This document shows, piece by piece, positions 56,795-64,000 of a DNA stretch of 64,000 nt (position 1 is its first letter; the number at the start of each line of letters is the position of its first letter). This stretch comes from Ligula intestinalis (taxonomy: Eukaryota > Platyhelminthes > Cestoda > Diphyllobothriidea > Diphyllobothriidae), in the NCBI GenBank assembly GCA_036362985.1, contig JAYGXS010000002.1, positions 9,111,913-9,175,912 of the forward strand. Direction: 5' to 3'. Under the pieces are notes generated by a model. The model was given only the letters and a program-made list of their open reading frames with translations, did not search any database and was not told where the DNA came from. The position numbers and the translations under genes are program-made.

Positions 56795-57205
56795 CAAAAT
56801 TTTGGCGAGCGATACCGTATGCCTCGGTGGCCGTCGGCTGCCTTCTTGCACTATCGCACACATGCCGTAAGCAACCCATACGTGTCAGATAATTAAACCA
56901 GAATACCCACTGCCACAGCAAGAACTATCTGCAGTCGTCTATAGGATCTAGTACAGTTGCAGACAAAGCAACTACGTTGGAAAAACTGGAAGATTTTTCA
57001 GAACGCCGACTGCCGAACACGCGGCAGCAGTGCGACGAATGACGCCAATTCTCAAGTTAGGACCCATTCGACGAGACCCAGTCACACATTCAAATTTACT
57101 AAGGCCGAAATTCTCGTGTGAGGTGACAGTCGTGTAAGTCACGAATGCTTGTGTCGTGGTTCTGGTGTTCCCAGTTTTCAAACAAGTGCAATGTGGCAGA
57201 TAAAA
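56795..57205 (+). pseudogene. PLE-A linker and GIY-YIG endonuclease, decayed
   Basis: FWRAIPYAS, then, in another frame, KPEYPLPQQELSAVVYRI and, past a stop, YSCRQSNYVGKTGRFFRTPT, AEHAAAVRR and, in a further frame, NDANSQVRTHSTRPSHTFKF and TKAEILV. Near 57145-57205 come SWFWCSQFSNKCNVAD. This is the PLE-A nuclease with YVG.TGR, AEH and the SWF..SINKCNDLP end in order, in three shifting frames. The reverse transcriptase is absent. It is not functional. Confidence 0.8.
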
Positions 57206-57369
57206 TGAACAAAGTGTCAGTAGCAGCACCTTGCAACTCGCTCACACTTATCGCTGATGTTAAGCCTAAATTTGTACATTTGTATTATGTACTATTGTTA
57301 CGGTGGAATTATTATGCGATTTTGGTTATGAATAGGGAGCTCAAGGGCGAAAGCCTTCTTCCCTTAATA

Positions 57370-57790
57370 AAGTGACTTAAAGTGACTTAGACTTGGCCAA
57401 CACCTATTCGGTGTTGAGACTCAATTTGGTCAAAGCAATTCGTCACTAGGCAGGCCAACGCGTTAGTTAACGCTAACGCTGAAAAACCAGATGACCGAAC
57501 AATCATCGCGTCCAATTCTACAACCTGGAACGAAAATTAAAGAGTTCACTATCTGCACGCTCACTATCATGCAAATAGTGCATTAGTGAGCAATTATCCT
57601 CGATAGGAGATTCGTTAATTGTCAAAACTGTGCAGTAATGTACTGTATTCTACACATACAACTACTCTCTTGGCATGAATTACCCACTTCTCTTATTGTT
57701 TTTGTCTCTGAAGAAGGATCCGCGGCGGATTTCGAGAGGCCAGGCGAATAAACATCTTGCCCCAGTGATCACATGTATTTTTTTAATTAC
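57370..57790 (+). mobile_element. PLE-A 3' fragment
   Basis: Begins DLANTYSVLRLNLVKAIRH, the same region where the array fragments start, and ends with a terminus: CTCTGAAGAAGGATCCGCGG, CGGATTTCGAGAGGCCAGGC, GAATAAACATCTTGCCCCAG and TGATCACATG. The hairpin here is preceded by an exact CTGAAGA, a hammerhead-like box lost in most other copies, while GAAA has become GAGA. About 165 unassigned bases separate it from the nuclease remnant upstream. Confidence 0.7.
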
Positions 57791-58560
57791 TTCCAAGGAC
57801 TCGCATGTTTATTTGCATTGGCAAAGATGGACAGCGACTCTTGTTATTTTTTGGTGAGTTGGTTGTCTACGTCTATGAGGAAATTTAAAAATTGTGCAAG
57901 TTTCTTCTCTTCTACCGACACTGTTTGCCGCAGTGTCAATTTTTTAAAAGCAACGTGAGTCATGATGGCATCATTATCTACCAACCAAAGAAACCACTTT
58001 TGAGACCAGTGACTATAGCTGTGCCCCATGTGTATTCTAGCTTCGTTACATAGCGCCAACTTACAACTGTTACGACGAAATACTGATTTTAAAACTGGTT
58101 AGTAAAAATTGATGTAAAAAACATAAAAAGATACGAATTTCAATGATCAAATGTGGGCATGTCTATGGGCCGTCAAAATTAAAAGTTTCCGTAAATACTG
58201 GAAGGTTTCTCGGTTTTTTTCATCTGAAGAGAAAATTTTTTCACGATTTTTAACCAGAACATGAGCCAACTGCAGGAAATTTATGTTATTTTACAATATA
58301 ACACTTCATTTTTTAAATTTTAACTACAAAACTGCTGGTAAACCAGTTTCACTTGAAAAATGTTGACGCGAGTTTAACTTAACAGCCCCTGTGCATTGCA
58401 AAACGGTTTCCTACAAGCAATTTTGGTTATATGAAACCGCACAACAAAGGGTTGCCGCCCGTCAATCAGCCTTTAATCAAGTCTCAGAAGATACAAAAGA
58501 ATAAGTCCCCATAAAACACTATCGTTGCTTATGCAACACAAAAGGTGCGAAAATCTTGGC
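57791..58560. other. No feature identified
   Basis: AT-rich between a PLE-A end and the next PLE-A. Short frames only. Confidence 0.5.
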
Positions 58561-58564
58561 CGGG

Positions 58565-60000
58565 AAGAAAACAAAGCATTAAAAGGGTTCGAAGCGGATT
58601 AAGAAATAATCATTCGGCCGATTGACAAAGGTCCTTCCACAGTAGTGTTCAACAAATCTGATTACCTAACGAAAGTCCAGGGTTTACGTGCTGAACAAAC
58701 TTCGTACAAGACATGTTAAGCCGGTGAATTGAAACATTGGCCTACCCAGCTGAGCAAGTGTCTGGTTAAACTCAAAGTAAACGTTGCAGTCACGACCAGC
58801 GATTGGCTTTCCATTAAAATAACCGACACAGCCCCTGCTTGATTTTATGGTCTGCCAAAATTTCACAAAGAAAACATGTCACTTAGGCCAATCGTCTCCT
58901 ATCGTGTTACCCCTGCATACGGTTTGGCAAACCTCATCTGAGGTTCCTGGCACTGGGCTTGACAACAGCCGCAGCTTCTGCCAAACAGTTACTTGAGCAG
59001 ACAAAACGTCTAGAGTTGGAGCCAGACGAATCCATGGTGTCCTTTGATTTTGTTTCTCTCATCACCTATTTCCCACAACAACTAGTAATTGATGTTGTGG
59101 GGCAACTTCTTAGCGAACGCTACGACGAGAGCGACAAACCCCTGTAGTCTGAACCTTTACTCGAACTTCTACGACATTGCCTTGAAACCTACTTCACATT
59201 TGGTGGGAAAATGTACGAGCACATCAAATACACCCCAGTGGGCTCCTGTAACCAGGTTTGATTGCTGAAGTGGTCCTCCAATGGGAAGAACACTTGGTCT
59301 TGGCCAAGTATCAACGGAAGTTTTGAACTCGTTATGTTGATGACACTTTCGTCATTGTAGAGACATCTGATATCGACTACCTCAAAGATTCAATGGACTC
59401 GGCTGATCCGAATACCCAATTCATGACGGAAGCTGAAAGTAACAACCAACTTCCTTTCCTCGGTGTCCTTGTGCGCCTGAGTTTAACTGAACTACTGCAA
59501 ACTATAGCATTCAAAATGGTCACCGACAAGAAAAAAGTAATACATTCAAACAGCAATCACCCAATATGTCACGAACGTAGTTGCGTTTGTACTTTTTTCC
59601 AAAGAGTTGAAACATATTACAGCACTCCAGCTGACAGAAACGTTGAACAACAAGACCTTTACGAATTCTTGCGAGCTAATGGATACCCAAACTCCTTAAA
59701 AAACAAAGCAAGCACCAAGTGAACAGACGATGGCCGTTGCAATAGCAACCCAAAGTCTCTTGAACAGTCTCACTTGAGTAGGCAAAGCCCATCGACATTA
59801 GGCGATCAAACTTCGTCATGTGATGCAACCTAAAAACAGACTGCCTCCTACTGAAACCTCTGCAGTTGTCTACAAGGTATGTTGCAATGATTAGGACTGT
59901 AGTTACGTTGATACCCGAACAGGTGACGGCTGGCGCAACAGCAACCTGAAGTCTGGAGGGCCATTTCCTATATAAAAGGAGTCTCCGAAGCAGTCTTTCG
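58565..60000 (+). pseudogene. PLE-A reverse transcriptase and nuclease, decayed
   Basis: The only copy in the window with most of the reverse transcriptase. In order, over changing frames: IIIRPIDKGPSTVVFNKSDY, FYGLPKFHKENMSLRPIVSY (fingers), TPAYGLAK, LEPDESMVSFDFVSLITYFP (palm motif A), LLELLRHCLETYFTFGGKMY and TPVGS (motif B region), RYVDDTFVIVE with intact YVDD at 59333-59344, DSADPNTQFMTEAESNNQLP and FLGVLV (thumb), KVIHSNSNHPICHERSCVCT and FLRANGYPNSL. After stops, RLPPTETSAVVYKVCCND and SYVDTRTG are remains of GIY-YIG. Stops and at least two frameshifts prevent activity. Confidence 0.85.
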
Positions 60001-60925
60001 ACCAAATTGATCCGGTACTCAAAAAGTCTTCTTCCTTACCCAAAAGGCAAACTGTTTCTACTTTTAAAAATGCTGTTAAAATAGATGGTAGTATCTTTAT
60101 TTTAAGTCCAATCATCTGCGCAATTCGGCGCTTATTATTTACTTTGAAAACCAAACGAAAACAAATAAATTTTACTAATGTACAAAAGTCTAAAATGTCA
60201 GGGTTATATACCTTATTTTCTCTCTAACTCTTCAGAACATTTTTCATCGGAAAACAAACCTGTCTGTTTATTCTGATAAGTGCAATTGCCCTTAACACGG
60301 ACTAGCAAATAAATGTCTTAAATTAGCATGCACGAAACTTTTTAAAACGTTTTATAAAAATCGCATCCTGGTTAGGGACTTTGGATTACGTTGAACGTTT
60401 GCTGAAGACTTCTGAACTCAGAACACTTCTTGTAATAAACTGACAAATATGGGTGCGGCAAGCTCTAAATAACTTATGATTACCCTACTGAGGGCGAATC
60501 TTTTAAAGGCGCCAAAGAAGCATTACTTCCTGCTGGATGATATAGAAGAAGTAGCGCTATTCTTGCATTTGGTTAAATAGTTTTGCTTTTGATTGGAGTC
60601 AGTAGCACTAAGATAATTATGATTTTGTCTGAGTCTTCATCCTCCATCCACTGCAAAGCATATGCTCCATTGCAATCAGCCACTTTTATAATCTTTAAAT
60701 GGTAGAGCTAGCTGGATTCTCGTTATTAATATTTTAATGTCGGTTACTCATTTACTTTTATTCCAGGAAATCTCAAAGTTATGGGGACAATCCTTGGCTG
60801 TCTAGGATAGTTTTTCAAAACTCTAATTAATATGAGTTGTTAAAAGAAGAACACAATTTTATTGCGTAATCCAAAATGCTAATAACCTTGGTTTAAAAGT
60901 TAATTCGCCAAGCACACCTTATTTC
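60001..60925. other. No feature identified
   Basis: AT-rich; no supported gene or repeat. Confidence 0.5.
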
Positions 60926-60929
60926 GATA

Positions 60930-60975
60930 AATTCTCGTCAGACCATTACCTTTACATCGTTATGCAGGTAAGTAA
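60930..60975 (-). repeat. PLE-C 3' terminus, minus strand, isolated
   Basis: The reverse complement reads CGATGTAAAGGTAATGGTCT, then GACGAGAATTTATCGAAATA, matching 50240-50285. No coding part lies on its upstream (right) side, so it is a terminus-only copy or an inverted arm. Confidence 0.65.
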
Positions 60976-60979
60976 ATTA

Positions 60980-61804
60980 TGCGATTAAGTAGAAAAAATC
61001 TTGCAGGTGTCACAATAGGGGAGTAGACGGCAGTGCGATCAATGAACTTATTGGCATCAGGGGGTTCTGGCCACCAGCAAATGTGAGGGTAGCTGAATTG
61101 GGGGCTTTTATGGTACCTTCATTGAATCCCTTTAGGCGTACAGGACCGGCTTGCATAACCTGAGTGCAGCCACTTCTGTTGTAGCCAATAGATGCTCTCG
61201 ACGGAATTTTAAGTATTTTCTGGGTGTCTTTTAAATCATTCGAAAAGCCTCTCTGGGACCTCTATCACGTGGTTTTAAGGCTAAGAAGGTTCAACCACAA
61301 AGGCTGCGATCTTCCAGGTCCGGCTCCTTAGGAGAGGAGAGAGAATTCTCGGGAAGCCCAGAGTACTAGGAAGAGTATAGTCTGCACAGACTAAATGGGA
61401 GGATAGGCAGCAGTAAATTGACAACCAGACGACCGCACAACTGCAAGCCAGCGGACGGCGTCTAAAGTGAGGTCTGCTCGGCAGTCATCCCTGGGATTTG
61501 TGTGAGTTGGCCTGTGGTTGGCTGTTACAGAGGCCAGAATCTGCAAGTCTTCTGAAAGTGCACTTCGACTTGAGTTAGTCGCGAGAACCCTTCACAAATG
61601 CACTTCGTGTTGAATTAGTCACTACAGCCACGCAATGATCTGAAAAGGCTATATGCGAGAGAATAGGAGAGTGAGAGAGGCATAAATATGCTTTATTTTC
61701 AAGGTAAATATCCATTATTTTCAGAAAACATGGTTCAATTCACTGAGAGCGACGGAAAAAGTAAGGTAAAATGCCATAGGATATTAAAAGTCTAGAGGTC
61801 TAAG
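60980..61804. other. Moderately GC-rich unassigned stretch
   Basis: Composition rises relative to the flanks. An imperfect short direct repeat is visible: GTGCACTTCGACTTGAGTTA (61558) and ATGCACTTCGTGTTGAATTA (61600), each followed by GTC. No protein or RNA family recognised. Confidence 0.45.
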
Positions 61805-62350
61805 TGAAATCCACATCAATTATGGAGAGAGATCTGATTTCAACTTCTGAATTTTTGTTTTTCACAGGTACGGTAGCGTGCCAATCAGATGAGTATAGAG
61901 TGCTGATATGCCGATGTACGGTAGTACATGTTACGGAAACTTCGGCGCATAGTACTGGAAGAATTCGCAGAGTGGACAGGATGACCGACTACACCAAGAA
62001 TGCGGTCAGTAAATTTATTGGCCACTTCAAAGTGTCGTTGTATTATGATAGCAACTAAAAAAACATGGAAAACACGGTGAGCATTCGGAGGATTGTTTTG
62101 AAAAGGAACAAGTATTCTTAAAGTAAGGTTAAAAACAGACAGGCATCTATAAATCGTCAGATAATGGTTTGTGGTATGAGATATGAACGTAAACAGCGGA
62201 TATCAAATGAAAATTTACGAAATTTAATGAAGAGGATTTCAATATGAAAAGTAAGTGAGCGGCTAGATTCAAGAGTAACACAGATGTGCCAAAAATGGGA
62301 TGCCTCATTGGGAAAAGTTTCTGTTGACCTTTTATCTTTTTTATTTGGCT
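61805..62350 (+). repeat. Dispersed repeat R2, contiguous copy
   Basis: The most complete R2 in the window. It aligns with 2795-2995 plus 4130-4330, and partly with 34600-34830. Landmarks are GATCTGATTTCAACTT, GCTGATATGCCGATGTACGG, GTACATGTTACGGAAACTTC, GAATTCGCAGAGTGGAC, GTCAGATAATGGTTTG and TGCCTCATTGGGAAAAG. An 84-codon frame (61804-62058) is not conserved in the other copies. Function unknown. Confidence 0.65.
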
Positions 62351-62639
62351 TTCCTTGAACAATGTAATTAATTCTGCACTGGCCCCAAGCGTCTGCCTGC
62401 ACGGTCAAATCATCCAACAGTATGGTTCACTCACTTAACATGAAAACTTTTGGCCACGGAGGAAGATTTATTATTAATGAGGTCAGGGATGAGAGGATGG
62501 AGTCGTAGGCGCAGGAGTACAGTATATATAACCTGATTCAGTAGTGACCCTCGTTTTTTCGGGTTAAAAATATTCTCTTGTGGAAGCATAGGCAAACAAA
62601 AGACTTGCTTACGGAAGGAGTAAGCCAAATGTACCGTCA

Positions 62640-62780
62640 GCTCCACTCTTGACTTGTCTTTAGCAGCCGCGAGGGCGAAGATAATTTGAACAACCACCAG
62701 CATTCAATCGATGCAATCGATCGACACGTGGGCATCAGGCAAGGCTATCACACGAGGTTACCGGCAAGACACAATCATTT
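62640..62780 (+). pseudogene. PLE-B C-terminal end
   Basis: Broken codons give AAARAKII, TTTSIQSMQ and HSIDAIDRHVGIRQGYHTRL, a worn version of the PLE-B end (E.AKVI.TT..., SINRHIDLHP.YQALR). It leads directly into the family's 3' tail with the hammerhead-like motif. The nuclease core is gone. Confidence 0.6.
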
Positions 62781-62910
62781 GACGCCGGTAGGAGATTAGA
62801 CAGTACGCTCTGACGATAAAAATGATAATTTTTTGAACCGTCAGCCTAAATATAACTTGGTCTCAAGAATCGCTCCATTTTCTTCTTCCTCTTCCGGAGA
62901 TTATGAAAGT
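62781..62910 (+). ncRNA. PLE-B 3' tail, second hammerhead-like core
   Basis: CTGACGA at 62810-62816 is followed by an AT-rich imperfect hairpin (ATAAAAATGATAATTTTTT), GAAC at 62835-62838 and CGTCAG. The TGACG at 62780-62784 could pair with CGTCA as stem III, again with C rather than U before the cleavage position. The same order of boxes and downstream sequence (AGCCTAAATATAACTTGGTC, TCTTCTTCCTCTTCCGGAGA) occurs at 7280-7370. GAAA has mutated to GAAC, so this copy is probably inactive. Confidence 0.4.
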
Positions 62911-62950
62911 AACAAGCGATTAATTAAGCAGAAATTAGGGAGAGGGGGGA

Positions 62951-64000
62951 AATGCCGGTAGCTAGCTTGGCTGACATATTCATGGGCAAGCTGGAGAAAT
63001 TTTAACAAAGCGATCAAATCCACAAGTTAAGCCTTACGGTCGCTGCGTGGATAATATCTTTGTGATCGCTACAACCGAAACCGATGGAGATGCACCCCTA
63101 AACGCGGTCAATCAAGCCCATCCATCCATACAGTTCACTTTGAAAATGGAAACAGCAGGTTCGCTCCCTTTCCTGGACGTCCTCCTAACTCGTAGACGTG
63201 ACAGTAGCGTCCAAAGGGGCGTGTTTAGAAATAAAACCTGTTCTGGACAATATATGAACTATACCTTTTTCGTAATCCTCCAACAGAAGTGAAATCTAGT
63301 TGGCCGCTTAACGCAAAGAGCTAGAAATATTTGCTCAGAAGACTTTGTTGAAGTGGAACTCAATAAAATCCAGGACTTACTCCGTGAGAATGGATATCTT
63401 GAGAGATGTATTACCAAGAATATGGCTGCCAAAGAAATAAAACCCACAAGACATACTGTAGAGAAGAAAACCTTATTTCTTAAAGTGCCCTGTCGAGGAG
63501 ACGCGGCAGGTGAACTCTTTAAATGATGCCTCGACGAGGCCGTGTCACGAACCTTCCCAGCAGCGAGAGGTCGCGTGCTATTCTTAACTAACCCGGTCTT
63601 ACATGGGGAAGGTAAGGACATGTTGCCGACTCAGACCACCTCCATGTGCATCTACTCGTTTACTTGCTCCTGTGGAGCAGGTTATATTGGTTGCACGAGT
63701 CGGCGCCTGTCCAAAGGAATAAAGGAACACCTCCCGCAATTGCAAAGGAAAGGTGAAGTCAATACCACCAGGACCATCAACAGCTCTATTCTAACGCACA
63801 TGGTGGATTCCGGGCATCAGGCGGAGCCCAACGAAGCCTTCAGGGTGATTAACAAGGTCCTACCAAACCACCCTAAGTCACTGGGTCAGCCTCTGCTAGC
63901 AGCAGCAGAAGCAACTGCTATCCAGTTGAAGAAGCCAATTTTGTGTGCGCAAAAGAACCTGCTGCAAGCTCTAAGCTTAGTATGGCCAACGGCCACCTAG
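62951..64000 (+). pseudogene. PLE-C reverse transcriptase-GIY-YIG protein, partial
   Basis: Starts in the palm (SLADIFMGKLEKF, then a stop). After a frame change come PYGRCVDNIFVIATTETDGD and IQFTLKMETAGSLPFLDVLL. The catalytic YVDD (63044-63055) is CVDN: the tyrosine and the second metal-binding aspartate are lost. GVFRNKTCSGQYMNYTFF keeps the tyrosine that is a stop in the 49.2 kb copy. A TGA at 63290-63292 and another near 63525 break the frame. The nuclease is clean: MCIYSFTCSCGAGYIGCTSR, RLSKGIKEHLPQLQ, SSILTHMVDSGHQ and AQKNLLQALSLVWP, ending with TAG at the last base. The RT cannot be active. Confidence 0.9.

Overview
This 64 kb window is a repeat-dense, AT-rich stretch of a eukaryotic nuclear genome. 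I found no intact host gene, no operon-like gene packing and no CRISPR array. The most likely source is a flatworm, probably a tapeworm with a large genome. That is an inference from the many Penelope-like elements (PLEs) with GIY-YIG endonucleases, a CR1/Jockey-type LINE, a Helitron and tRNA-derived SINEs. Nearly every recognisable protein segment belongs to a mobile element and most carry stops or frameshifts, so the long readable frames are relics. The labels PLE-A, PLE-B, PLE-C, SINE1, SINE2, MITE, R2, R3, R4 and R5 are mine. PLE-A has CGQ..YVG.TGR, then AEILARGD and SWF....KCNDL. PLE-B has C..C...YVGETGR, then INR.IDLHP.YQALR. PLE-C has CSCGAGYIGRTSRRLSKR.

Layout. 0-4.4 kb: a direct-repeat pair, a SINE and an interrupted R2 repeat. 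4.4-7.4 kb: a mosaic of LINE reverse transcriptase (both strands), a PLE-C tail between inverted repeats, a SINE1 body, and a PLE-B GIY-YIG with a hammerhead-like 3' tail. 8.9-9.9 kb: a decayed PLE-A. 10.4-11.3 kb: a MITE-like transposon invaded by a PLE-A terminus. 12.5-25.1 kb: a degenerate tandem array of about 0.8-2.8 kb composite units, each built from PLE-A 3' ends, SINE heads and an unidentified block, with later PLE-B and PLE-A insertions. 26-29 kb: two PLE-C-like endonuclease relics, one between inverted repeats. 31.9-38.2 kb: direct repeats, two more MITE copies, and PLE-A and PLE-B relics. 40.2-43.8 kb: a GC-rich segment with a (TCA)n tract, then a partly duplicated Helitron N-terminal domain and a direct repeat. 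45.2 kb: an inverted pair of PLE 3' termini. 48.2-50.3 kb: a SINE2 cluster abutting the best-preserved element, a PLE-C whose frame is broken by one TAG. 50.3-56.8 kb: nothing recognisable. 56.8-60.0 kb: PLE-A tails and a PLE-A reverse transcriptase. 61.8-64.0 kb: R2 repeat, PLE-B tail with the second hammerhead-like motif, and a PLE-C running to the last base.

How they relate. These are not cooperating host genes. PLEs move by target-primed reverse transcription, using a telomerase-related RT and a GIY-YIG nuclease. The 5' truncations, 5' inversion and inverted terminal copies seen here are the expected debris. Non-autonomous SINEs and MITEs sit among them. The most unusual structures are the composite tandem array, the repeated pattern of PLE tails between inverted copies of their own termini, and the hammerhead-like cores in PLE tails.
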